A stretch of DNA of 15,175 nt from an uncultured Oscillospiraceae bacterium (GCA_910588625.1 CAJUQN010000068.1:1-15175), one strand, 5' to 3'; positions 1 to 6,689 are shown, counted from the first letter of the stretch. Notes: a model not told the origin generated them from the sequence alone. A program made the numbers and translations.

Positions 1-248
1 GCCATGTCAATTTCTCCGACGCTGTCTTTGCCTGCTGCGCCTTCCTGCGCCGCTCCGCCGCCGATCCGCTCCCCATCCTCCGGCGAAAGCTGCTTCCCAT
101 CCGCCCTGGCCGCACCGCTCCAAGGCCAAAAATCACCGATAACCGCATTTCCGCCTGCTACGCTTCCGCGCGCTGACTGTTTCCTCATATCTTTCTTTAG
201 ACGGAGTTGTCTCCGTCTGCTTTTGTTGCCCAGTCGCTGGAAAATCAT
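1..248 (-). CDS. Hypothetical protein, 3' end cut off by the window edge
   Basis: An open minus-strand frame begins at ATG 248-246 and runs off the left edge with no stop, giving at least 82 residues. The start is supported by AAGGAG at 263-258, nine bases upstream, and by an in-frame TGA at 257-255 just before it. The N-terminus is very basic (Arg/Lys-rich over the first 25 residues). It is followed by a Gly/Ala-rich, more acidic stretch that includes the string LSPEDGERIGGG. No domain, signal peptide or membrane segment is recognisable. It is divergent from the BlaI-type gene, so both share the 249-471 control region. Codon-position GC does not clearly favour this frame: the codon-aligned plus-strand frame is also open from 3 to a TGA at 174-176 and has slightly higher GC3. 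The Shine-Dalgarno/ATG pairing and the less Cys/Arg-biased composition favour the minus strand. No function is assigned. Confidence 0.5.
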   Translation of the reverse strand, partial: MIFQRLGNKSRRRQLRLKKDMRKQSARGSVAGGNAVIGDFWPWSGAARADGKQLSPEDGERIGGGAAQEGAAGKDSVGEIDM

Positions 249-257
249 CCCAGATCA

Positions 258-263
258 CTCCTT
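258..263 (-). promoter_or_regulatory. Ribosome binding site of the leftward edge gene
   Basis: AAGGAG on the minus strand lies nine bases before ATG 248. It is the main evidence that the leftward frame is translated, because that gene has no visible stop and no recognisable domain. Confidence 0.5.
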
Positions 264-399
264 GAAAATCCCGCAAGCTCCGCCGGTTCTTCCTTGAACC
301 ACCAACTTAATGACATTGGTCAATGCAAGGGGCAATCCGGCCCACTTTCCGTCTGGAGCGCCCCGTTCCAACTTTTCTGCAAAATTTTCCAAACAGGTA

Positions 400-428
400 T
401 TGACACACCGGGTCTACCGTGATAGACT
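400..428 (+). promoter_or_regulatory. Sigma-A promoter of the BlaI/BlaR1-type operon
   Basis: A perfect -35 box TTGACA (400-405) is separated by exactly 17 bp from a -10 box TAGACT (423-428, four of six matches). Transcription would start near 434-436, leaving a 5' leader of about 36 bases before the ATG at 472. The -10 region and the leader carry the two dyads described separately, which fits a repressed, self-regulated promoter. Confidence 0.75.
412..427 (+). promoter_or_regulatory. Candidate BlaI-type operator 1
   Basis: GTCTACCGTGATAGAC has perfect five-base inverted arms (GTCTA/TAGAC) around a six-base centre and overlaps the -10 box. A second, similar 16-mer lies 26 bp downstream. BlaI/MecI dimers bind short dyads over their own promoters, so this is the expected place. 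The exact sequence is not the classical TACA/TGTA core, so assignment to this repressor is inference. Confidence 0.5.
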
Positions 429-437
429 ATCGTTAAG

Positions 438-453
438 GTCGATAACAATAGAC
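438..453 (+). promoter_or_regulatory. Candidate BlaI-type operator 2
   Basis: GTCGATAACAATAGAC shares GTC at its left end and ATAGAC at its right end with the 16-mer at 412-427, offset by 26 bp. It lies just downstream of the predicted transcription start and before the Shine-Dalgarno, where a bound dimer would block clearance. An overlapping arrangement TATCG-N7-CGATA (428-444) links the two dyads. Confidence 0.45.
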
Positions 454-471
454 CGATAAGGAGGTGTTCCA

Positions 472-843
472 ATGGACAATCTGAGATTAGCCGAGGGCGA
501 ATACCGCTTCGCCTGCATCGTGTGGGACAACGAGCCTTTACCCTCCGGCAAGCTGGTGGAGCTGTGCGCCAAACAGCTGGGCTGGAAAAAATCCACCACC
601 TACACCGTACTGAAAAAGCTGGTGGACCGGGGTGTGCTCCGCAACGAAAACACCATCGTCACCGCCGCCATCCCCAAGGATGCAGTCCTCCGGGAGGAGA
701 GCCGGGCCGTGGTGGAGCGGACCTTTGAGGGCTCCCTGCCCTCCTTCCTGGCCCACTTCATGGGGGGCCGTACCATTTCCGACGCCGAAGCCGACGAGCT
801 GAAAGCCATCATTGACCGTTATAGAGAGGGGGATGCCCAATGA
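472..843 (+). CDS. BlaI/MecI/CopY-family transcriptional repressor
   Basis: This 123-residue protein has the normal BlaI/MecI length. Residues about 8-80 form the winged helix-turn-helix. The segment around 37-57 (GWKKSTTYTVLKKLVDRGVL) matches the family's recognition-helix region, with ST followed by a VL-x-LV-x-G-x-L pattern. The C-terminal half (about 85-120) would be the dimerisation helices, where the cognate protease inactivates family members by cleavage. The start is set by AGGAGGT (459-465), six bases before the ATG. The stop overlaps the next gene's start as ATGA (840-843), so the sensor-protease is translationally coupled. Regulation is probably autorepression through the dyads at 412-453. 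Family assignment is confident, but the inducing signal and target genes are unknown, so the symbol blaI is not applied. Confidence 0.9.
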   Translation: MDNLRLAEGEYRFACIVWDNEPLPSGKLVELCAKQLGWKKSTTYTVLKKLVDRGVLRNENTIVTAAIPKDAVLREESRAVVERTFEGSLPSFLAHFMGGRTISDAEADELKAIIDRYREGDAQ

Positions 844-3800
844 CCGCGCTGCTCAATTCCCTGTTCGGCTCTCTGACTCCCCTGTGGGAGATGAGCCTCA
901 CCGCCGCCTATGTCACCGCCCTGGTGGTCCTCCTGCGCCTCGTCCTGAAAAAGCGGGCCCCGAAGCAGGTGCTGTGCCTGCTGTGGCTGGTGGTATTCGC
1001 CCGCCTGCTGATTCCCGTGAACCTGGAAAGCCCGTTTTCCATCCTCCCGGACGAGGAGCGGGTCCAGGCGGTCCAGGGTCTGCCCGCCAAGCTGGCGGGC
1101 GTGGAACCCTCCGCCGCCCCCGCGCAAACCTCCACCCCCGCTCCGGTCCAGACCCCTGGCGTCACACTCGACCAGGTCTCCCACGGGCAGACCGCCCCCA
1201 GCGCCGACGCCGTTTCCATCTTCCCCATTCTCTCCGTCCCCGGCGGAGTGGACCCCAGCGCTCAGCCCCAGGCGCCAGACTCCTTCCCCTGGCAGGGTAT
1301 CCTGGCGGCGGTTTGGCTGGCGGGCGCGGCGGCCATGTGCCTCTACGCCCTGGTCTCCTACCTGAGCCTGAAAAGCCGCCTCTATGACGCCATCCGGGCC
1401 GAGGACGGCGCCTGGGAACACCCCTCCATCGGCTCCCCTTTTATCCTGGGCATACTCCGGCCCCGCATCTACCTGCCCGCCGGACTGTGGGGGATGCCCC
1501 GGCAGTTCATCCTGTGCCACGAGCGGGCCCACCTGCGGCGGCTGGACCACATCGTCAAGCCCATCTGCTGGGTGGCCCTGGCCCTGCACTGGTTCAATCC
1601 GGCGGTTTGGCTGGCCTTCATCCTCATGAGTCGGGACATCGAGGCCGCCTGTGACGAGGCCGTCATCCGCCAGCTGGGCCCACGGGTCAAGGCGGATTAC
1701 TCCGCCACCCTGCTGTCCCTGGCCACCAACGGGCGGGTGCCCGCCCCCTGCCCCCTGGCCTTTGACGAGGGCGACGCCAAGGGGCGCATCCAGAACGTGC
1801 TCCACTACCGCCGCCCCGCCCTTTGGATTGTGGTGGTCAGCGTCATTATGGCCATTATGGCGGCGGTGTGCCTGCTCACCGACCCGGTTTCCGCCCAGAG
1901 TGACCCGGACCCGGACGCCTCCGAATCCCAGAGCGGGGACAGCCTGCTGGACCCCTGGATGGAGGAGGTGCTGTCCGGACGCCGGCACTTCACCAGCATG
2001 GAGGGCGGAGGCGTGGTGAACATCGACCTGCTGAACGGGGCCTATTCCCCTGACGCTCCGTTTGACTCCATCACACTGTCCAAGTTCGCCATTGTGGACC
2101 TGAACCGGGACGGTATCAGCGAGCTGGTCCTCTGGCCCTCCATCGACGGGGACGACTCGCTGGAGCGCATTTCCACCCTGGGCTACCTGGTCCTGCACCG
2201 CACCGGGGACGACGTCTATGTCTGCAGCCCCTCCTACCGCTCCTTTACCGATATCAAAACAGACGGCACCTTCCGTTTTTCCGGCAGTGCCATGCACAAC
2301 GGATACGCCTCCCTGCGCTTCACGGACAGCGATTTTTCCCTCAACGAAATCACCTACTGCGACGGCGTTTATGATGAAAACAACGAACTCAAAGAGGTCT
2401 ATTTTGTGGACAACCGCTCCGCCACCCGCGAGGAGTTTGACGCCGCCATGTCCGCTCTAAGCGCCAAGCCCGGCGTGACCTGGTACACCTACAAGGACGG
2501 TCAGGTAAAGGCCCCCGCCATCCGGGCGCCCATCCCCCTGGACGATTACGTCGTGGCTGGCCCCGTCCCCGACTTCCTGGACGCGGACCAGCAGGAGCTT
2601 TACCGGCAGGCCCTCACCATGTACGGCCACATCTTCGGGGCCAACACCGAGGCCGTGGATGACTGGCCGGACAATAACGGCTTCCAGTATGACTATCAGG
2701 ACCCGTCCGGGCCGGAGGGAGCCTCCTATGTCCCCGCTACCGGATTGTATTCCAACTGGGCCGACTTTGAGGAGGCTGTGCTGTCGGTGTTCACCCAGCG
2801 GTTCTGGGAGGAGCGGAACAGCAGTGTGGACGGCAGGGACACCTACATTAACCGGGAAGGGATTCTGTTCTACCAGCCCGCCGCCCGGGGCAGCTACGGC
2901 TACAACCCCAACTTCCCCGAGACGTTCCAGCTGGTGTCCCAGACCGATGACGCCATTGACTTTATCATGACGGGCTATTATTCTGAGCCCTACCCCATGG
3001 AGGGCGAGAGCTTTGAGGACCGGGACGCCCGGCTGGAAGCCGGCTGGGAGTACACCATCGAATACCCCATGCGCATGGCGCGGACAGAGCAGGGCTGGCG
3101 GTTCGACGAGATCCACAGCGCCCACACGGACAACGGCCTTCTCCAGTTCTATGACCGGCGTATCCCCAACCCGGACGCGCCTCCGCTGCCCACCCCGCCG
3201 GAGCCCACGCCCATCCCGGAACCCGAGGTCATCGCTGAGCTGGACGGGATGCAGCTCCTGTCCGCCGGGGACCGCTTCCAGCTGACCTGGCAGGGGCAGG
3301 CCTTCCCGGTGGGGCCGGACATCTCCTACGGCGACCGCCCCTGGCTGGAGGACTTCGACGAGGATGGACAGCCCGAAGCGCTGTTCTACGGGCACGAGGA
3401 CGGCTCCTACCCCTTCACCGTCTATGATATTGTGGACGGAGCGCTGGTGGGCTCTTCCCTCCCCGACATAGAGACGGAGGTGTACCCCAATATCAGCCTG
3501 TCCAGTGTGGCCGCCTATAACCCGGCCACGGGCGGCCTGACCATGACCTTCCCCTGGGGCGAGGGGGACAGCCGCCGCTACGTTTCCCTCCATACCACCC
3601 TGTCCAGCGATTTCTTCGCGGGCTGTGAGGAGCTGGCGGCCGGCCAGCCCCTACGTATGCAGGTAACGCCTGGCAGCATCAATGGGATGCTCGTCCCGCG
3701 GGGCCTTTTCTACCGTGCCAGTGTGGCCCTGACCGACGGAACCACCACTAGCCCGGAGGTGGGCTATCTGTGGTTCGGCGTCCTCTACTCCGACAGCGGC

Positions 3801-3854
3801 TTTGAGGTCAGAACGCCCGAGGAAAGTGATTTTGGCACGGATATACGAGCATAA
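840..3854 (+). CDS. BlaR1-type M56 sensor-metalloprotease with a large non-PBP extracytoplasmic sensor
   Basis: A 1004-residue membrane protein, far longer than the roughly 600 residues of BlaR1/MecR1. Hydrophobic segments lie at about 18-37, 43-60, 152-176 and 328-350. The protease core has HERAH at 227-231 (HExxH zinc motif), then RRLDH, a hydrophobic stretch near 241-262, and the acidic DIEAACDEA (266-274) that supplies the distal zinc ligand in M56 enzymes. Between segments 2 and 3 is an unusual Ala/Pro-rich loop (about 85-148). The C-terminal part is extracytoplasmic: a first domain with DLNRDGISE near 419-428, a middle domain (about 587-760) with a YxxAL, LFxxVFTxxFW-like pattern loosely recalling IseA hydrolase inhibitors, a Pro-rich linker (776-797), and a last domain with DFDEDGQPE (838-846). 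I find no transpeptidase SxxK/SxN/KTG set. By analogy, sensing would trigger cleavage of the upstream repressor. Protease call sure; sensor ligand unknown. Confidence 0.85.
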   Translation: MTALLNSLFGSLTPLWEMSLTAAYVTALVVLLRLVLKKRAPKQVLCLLWLVVFARLLIPVNLESPFSILPDEERVQAVQGLPAKLAGVEPSAAPAQTSTPAPVQTPGVTLDQVSHGQTAPSADAVSIFPILSVPGGVDPSAQPQAPDSFPWQGILAAVWLAGAAAMCLYALVSYLSLKSRLYDAIRAEDGAWEHPSIGSPFILGILRPRIYLPAGLWGMPRQFILCHERAHLRRLDHIVKPICWVALALHWFNPAVWLAFILMSRDIEAACDEAVIRQLGPRVKADYSATLLSLATNGRVPAPCPLAFDEGDAKGRIQNVLHYRRPALWIVVVSVIMAIMAAVCLLTDPVSAQSDPDPDASESQSGDSLLDPWMEEVLSGRRHFTSMEGGGVVNIDLLNGAYSPDAPFDSITLSKFAIVDLNRDGISELVLWPSIDGDDSLERISTLGYLVLHRTGDDVYVCSPSYRSFTDIKTDGTFRFSGSAMHNGYASLRFTDSDFSLNEITYCDGVYDENNELKEVYFVDNRSATREEFDAAMSALSAKPGVTWYTYKDGQVKAPAIRAPIPLDDYVVAGPVPDFLDADQQELYRQALTMYGHIFGANTEAVDDWPDNNGFQYDYQDPSGPEGASYVPATGLYSNWADFEEAVLSVFTQRFWEERNSSVDGRDTYINREGILFYQPAARGSYGYNPNFPETFQLVSQTDDAIDFIMTGYYSEPYPMEGESFEDRDARLEAGWEYTIEYPMRMARTEQGWRFDEIHSAHTDNGLLQFYDRRIPNPDAPPLPTPPEPTPIPEPEVIAELDGMQLLSAGDRFQLTWQGQAFPVGPDISYGDRPWLEDFDEDGQPEALFYGHEDGSYPFTVYDIVDGALVGSSLPDIETEVYPNISLSSVAAYNPATGGLTMTFPWGEGDSRRYVSLHTTLSSDFFAGCEELAAGQPLRMQVTPGSINGMLVPRGLFYRASVALTDGTTTSPEVGYLWFGVLYSDSGFEVRTPEESDFGTDIRA

Positions 3855-3857
3855 AAA

Positions 3858-3895
3858 CCCGCCCCGCCTGAATCCAGGCGGGGCGGGCATTTTTT
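3858..3895. terminator. Bidirectional terminator between the BlaR1-type gene and citrate synthase
   Basis: A 13-bp perfect GC stem (3858-3870 with 3875-3887) has the four-base loop AATC. It is followed on the plus strand by CA and six T (3890-3895) and on the minus strand by a run of five T. It sits four bases after the TAA at 3852-3854 and fifteen bases after the convergent citrate synthase stop, so it serves both. Confidence 0.92.
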
Positions 3896-3909
3896 GCAAT
3901 ATGAAGCGC

Positions 3910-5325
3910 TTAACCTCTCTCCTCCAGCGGCACGAAGGAGCGCTTGGGGCACACCGCCTTGTAGGCCGGGCGGATGATGCGGCCATAGGGGTTGTAGACC
4001 TCCTCCACCCGGTGGGCGCACCATCCCACGATACGGGCGATGGCGAACAGCGGCGTGTACAGCTCGGGAGGAATGTTCATCATCTTGTACACCAGTCCGG
4101 AGTACATATCCACGTTGGCGCACATGGCCTTCTCCTGGCCGGTGACGGAGTGGAACAGGTCCGGGGTAAGCCGCTCCACCGTCTCGAACAACTCGAACTC
4201 GTCCAGCATCCCCTTCTTCCCGGCCATATCCTTGGCAAACTGCTTGAGGATAACCGCCCTGGGGTCGGACATGGTGTAGACGGCATGGCCCATGCCGTAA
4301 ATCAGCCCGGAGCCGTCCCCGGCCTCCTTCTTCAAAATTTTGGTCAGGTAGGCGGACACCTCCCCGTCGTCCTTCCAGTCCTTCACGTTGGCCTCGATTT
4401 CGTCGAACATCTTCATGACCCGCATATTGGCGCCGCCGTGCTTGGGGCCCTTCAGGGAACCTACCGCCGCGGCAATGGCGGAATAGATGTCCGTCCCGGA
4501 GGAAGACAGCACCCGGCAGGCAAAGGCCGAGTTATTGCCGCCGCCGTGCTCCATGTGGAGAACCAGGCACAGGTCCAGCAGGCGGGCCTCCTCCTTGGTA
4601 AACTGATTGTCGTGGCGGACGGAGTAGAGGAAATTTTCCGCCACGGACAGCTCCGGCTGGGGCCGGTGTAAGTAAAGGGATTCCCGATCGAAATAGTGCT
4701 TCTTGGCGGCAAAGGCGTGGGCCACGATCACCGGGAACCGGGCGATGAGCCGCAGGGCCTGGAGCATCTCCACCGGCAGGGTGTTGTTGTCCGGGTCCGG
4801 GTCGTAGGAGTACAGCGCCAGCACCGACCGGGCCAGCTTGTTCATGATATCGTGGCTGGGCGCGGTGAGAATCATGTCCTCGGTGAAATTGTGGGGGAGG
4901 TCCCGGAAAAAGGCCAGCATCTCCTGGAACTGCTTCAGCTCCGCTGTTGTGGGCAGGCCACCGAACATCAGCAGATAGGCCGTCTCCTCAAAGCCGAACC
5001 GGTCCTCCGAGACAAACCCGTTGATGAGGTCCTCCACGTTGATGCCCCGGTAGAGCAGGCGGCCGGGGGCGGGCGTCTTTTCGCCATCCTCCATCACGTA
5101 GCCCTTCACGTTGCCGATGAGGGTGACGCCGGCCATGACGCCTGTGCCGTCGTGGTTGCGCAGACCCCGTTTTACGTCGTATTTTTCATAGTAGCGGGGG
5201 GAAATCTGGGTATATCTCTCAAATTCCCCGCATATCCCTTGAATGAAATCCACCGATGAGTTATACTGCTCCATTGCCTTCTTCCGCGCTTCGATCAGTG
5301 TCTGGTAAATGTCCATACTCAACAT
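3910..5325 (-). CDS. gltA: Citrate synthase (Si-type fold)
   Basis: This 471-residue protein would condense acetyl-CoA with oxaloacetate to citrate in the cytoplasm. The active-site set of the classical citrate synthase family is visible: HMEHGGGNNSAF with His257 and His260, GPKHGGAN with His296, YGMGHAVYTMSDPR with His347, and NVDMYSG with Asp406. These correspond to the substrate-binding and catalytic His/His/Asp residues of characterised enzymes. It is therefore not the unrelated Re-type synthase found in some clostridia. In the GH-x-VY motif the position after His is Ala, where many enzymes have Arg. The first ATG (5325) is chosen because AAAGGAGG lies six bases upstream; the Met four codons in (5316) is too far from it. 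The gene is monocistronic, with its own promoter (5374-5402) and a terminator. No other TCA-cycle gene is in the window. The related 2-methylcitrate activity cannot be excluded from sequence. Confidence 0.95.
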   Translation of the reverse strand: MLSMDIYQTLIEARKKAMEQYNSSVDFIQGICGEFERYTQISPRYYEKYDVKRGLRNHDGTGVMAGVTLIGNVKGYVMEDGEKTPAPGRLLYRGINVEDLINGFVSEDRFGFEETAYLLMFGGLPTTAELKQFQEMLAFFRDLPHNFTEDMILTAPSHDIMNKLARSVLALYSYDPDPDNNTLPVEMLQALRLIARFPVIVAHAFAAKKHYFDRESLYLHRPQPELSVAENFLYSVRHDNQFTKEEARLLDLCLVLHMEHGGGNNSAFACRVLSSSGTDIYSAIAAAVGSLKGPKHGGANMRVMKMFDEIEANVKDWKDDGEVSAYLTKILKKEAGDGSGLIYGMGHAVYTMSDPRAVILKQFAKDMAGKKGMLDEFELFETVERLTPDLFHSVTGQEKAMCANVDMYSGLVYKMMNIPPELYTPLFAIARIVGWCAHRVEEVYNPYGRIIRPAYKAVCPKRSFVPLEERG

Positions 5326-5373
5326 GAGCCGCCTCCTTTGGGGTGTCCGTTTGTGTATTCCTCTTAAAATATT

Positions 5374-5402
5374 ATTATAACGCAGTTTTCAAGCCCCGTC
5401 AA
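5374..5402 (-). promoter_or_regulatory. Strong sigma-A promoter of the citrate synthase gene
   Basis: On the minus strand, TTGACG (5402-5397) is followed after exactly 17 bp by a perfect TATAAT (5379-5374). The region just downstream is A/T-rich. The transcript would start near 5367, giving a leader of about 40 bases with a good Shine-Dalgarno. Confidence 0.85.
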
Positions 5403-5474
5403 TGCAAATTTGTGCCGACAGGGCCTTGTAAAATCAAGGGTTTTCCCGTGTATTCTTCCGAATTTTGAATAATC

Positions 5475-5480
5475 GAGGTG
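5475..5480 (+). promoter_or_regulatory. Ribosome binding site fixing a TTG start for spoIID
   Basis: GAGGTG lies six bases before TTG 5487-5489. The alternative in-frame GTG (5478-5480) is itself part of this motif and has no Shine-Dalgarno of its own, so the TTG start is preferred. Confidence 0.6.
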
Positions 5481-5486
5481 CTTAAC

Positions 5487-6536
5487 TTGCGAAATCTGGA
5501 CACCTGGAAAGCCATCCGCGCCCCCTTCCTGACGGGGCTGGCGCTGAGCGCGGCCCTGCTTCTTCTACCCCTCGCGGCCTTGGGGGACGCTCCCGTGGCG
5601 GCGGAGGCCCAGCCCACCCCCGGACTGCTCACCCTGCCCGCCGTCCCCACTCCGGCGGCGGTACCTGAGCCCTCCCCTGGGGAGTGGGACAGCGCCCAGA
5701 CCCTGCGGGTGCTGGGCCGGGACGGCCAGGTGGCCGAAATGACCATGACCGATTACCTGTGGTGCGTGGTAGCAGCGGAGATGCCCGCCTCCTTCGAGCC
5801 GGAGGCCCTCCGGGCCCAGACAGTGTGCGCGCGAACCTACAGTTTATGGAAGCTCCAGGCCAAAAACCACGCGGCAGACGGGGCGGACATCTGTGCTGAT
5901 TCCTCCTGCTGTCAGGCATTCCTGTCCAAAGAGGACGCCGCCCAGCGTTGGGGCGAGGGGTTAGCCTCCGCCTATACTGCAAAAGTCGCCTCCGCCGTGG
6001 CAGATACCGACGGACAGGTGCTGACCTATGACGGCGCCCCCATCCAGGCGGTGTTCTTCTCCTCTGCCTCCGGGGCCACGGAGAACTCGGAGGCAGTGTG
6101 GGGCAAAGCACTGCCCTACCTGGTTTCGGTGGACAGTCCCGAGGGGGACGAGGTGCCCAATTACCACTCCACTGTCACCCTTACCGCCGACCAGGTGAAA
6201 AAGACCGTCGCCGAGGCTGGGCTGGATTCCGATTTGTCCGGGGAGCCCTCCGGGTGGTTTACAAGCCTGACCCGCACCGCCTCCGGACGGGTGGCGTCGG
6301 TGGATTTGGGCGGCGTGGCCCTCTCCGGCAGCGCGGCCCGAAACCTGTTCGCCCTGCGCTCTGCCTGCTTCGACGTGACGGAAAGCGACGGTACGTTCAC
6401 CTTCTCCGTCACTGGCTACGGCCACGGGGTGGGTATGAGCCAATACGGCGCCAACGCCATGGCCAAGGCCGGCACAGGCTGGAAGGATATTTTAGCCCAT
6501 TATTACACTGGCGCTCAGCTCCAAAGCGGGCTTTAA
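5487..6536 (+). CDS. spoIID: Stage II sporulation protein D, septal peptidoglycan lytic transglycosylase
   Basis: SpoIID cleaves glycan strands at the septum during engulfment, acting with SpoIIM and SpoIIP. The 349-residue product (TTG start) has an N-terminal membrane anchor at about 14-33, then a Pro/Ala-rich linker. The catalytic region follows: AAEMPASFEPEALRAQTVCARTY with the general-acid Glu98, a Cys cluster ICADSSCCQAF (Cys136, 141, 142), SSASGATENSEAVWG (192-206), and the C-terminal GYGHGVGMSQYGANAM from residue 310. Zn-binding members have two Cys six apart, which Cys136 and Cys142 match. The commonly seen His between them is Cys here, and the nearest upstream His (128) is eight residues before the first Cys. 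The gene stands alone, divergent from citrate synthase. No convincing sigma-E promoter was found. A longer product from GTG 5478 (352 residues) is possible but lacks a ribosome binding site. Confidence 0.93.
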   Translation: MRNLDTWKAIRAPFLTGLALSAALLLLPLAALGDAPVAAEAQPTPGLLTLPAVPTPAAVPEPSPGEWDSAQTLRVLGRDGQVAEMTMTDYLWCVVAAEMPASFEPEALRAQTVCARTYSLWKLQAKNHAADGADICADSSCCQAFLSKEDAAQRWGEGLASAYTAKVASAVADTDGQVLTYDGAPIQAVFFSSASGATENSEAVWGKALPYLVSVDSPEGDEVPNYHSTVTLTADQVKKTVAEAGLDSDLSGEPSGWFTSLTRTASGRVASVDLGGVALSGSAARNLFALRSACFDVTESDGTFTFSVTGYGHGVGMSQYGANAMAKAGTGWKDILAHYYTGAQLQSGL

Positions 6537-6550
6537 CGTTACACACGTGT

Positions 6551-6567
6551 TCCTTGAAGGATTTTTT
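6551..6567 (+). terminator. Weak candidate terminator after spoIID
   Basis: A short stem TCCT/AGGA (6551-6554 with 6558-6561, loop TGA) is followed by six T. Only the T tract is strong. With a four-base-pair stem this may leak into the LTA synthase-like gene, whose own promoter lies 20 bases further on. Confidence 0.3.
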
Positions 6568-6584
6568 AATTTTTGACAGAGACG

Positions 6585-6613
6585 TTGCATTTTTCCCCTT
6601 ACTATGGTATGAT
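6585..6613 (+). promoter_or_regulatory. Promoter of the LTA synthase-like gene
   Basis: TTGCAT (6585-6590) and TATGAT (6608-6613, five of six) are spaced by exactly 17 bp. A perfect TTGACA occurs at 6573-6578 but has no -10 box at the right distance. The leader would be about 70 bases. Confidence 0.6.
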
Positions 6614-6689
6614 ATGAACCATCTTTACAGGCGGCTGAATGGGTGAATTGTGCCCTTTTGCGCCTTATTTACCTAGGAAGTGACCGTGA

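Noticed and set aside
199..226. Stem AGACGGAG/CTCCGTCT with a short T-rich tail, read as a plus-strand terminator
   Set aside because: It would need a plus-strand gene ending at 176. That frame is open, but its product is Cys/Arg-biased, and the hairpin lies inside the more likely minus-strand gene starting at 248. Not excluded, but not called.
4..297. A 97-codon plus-strand frame at the left edge
   Set aside because: Its third positions are not GC-enriched, it runs through the hairpin, it has no visible Shine-Dalgarno, and its Pro/Ser-rich product looks like a shadow.
819..2297. A 492-codon open frame on the minus strand opposite the BlaR1-type gene
   Set aside because: It is codon-aligned antisense of a gene with strong G/C third-position bias. 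Its product is Gly/Gln/His-rich with no domain, while the sense strand has clear M56 motifs. The same applies to the minus-strand frame at 2457-3593.
3802..4671. A 289-codon plus-strand frame over the terminator and citrate synthase
   Set aside because: It crosses a strong bidirectional terminator and is antisense to a well-conserved enzyme with all catalytic residues. There is no ribosome binding site.
5410..5486. A sigma-E-type promoter for spoIID
   Set aside because: I looked for an ATA -35 element and a CATACANT-like -10 at suitable spacing and found none that is convincing. The weak TTGTAA/TATTCT pair has a 19-bp spacer.
6573..6578. Perfect TTGACA as the -35 box of the LTA synthase-like gene
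   Set aside because: The nearest good -10 box (6608-6613) is 29 bp away. TTGCAT at 6585-6590 has the proper 17-bp spacing, so it is preferred.
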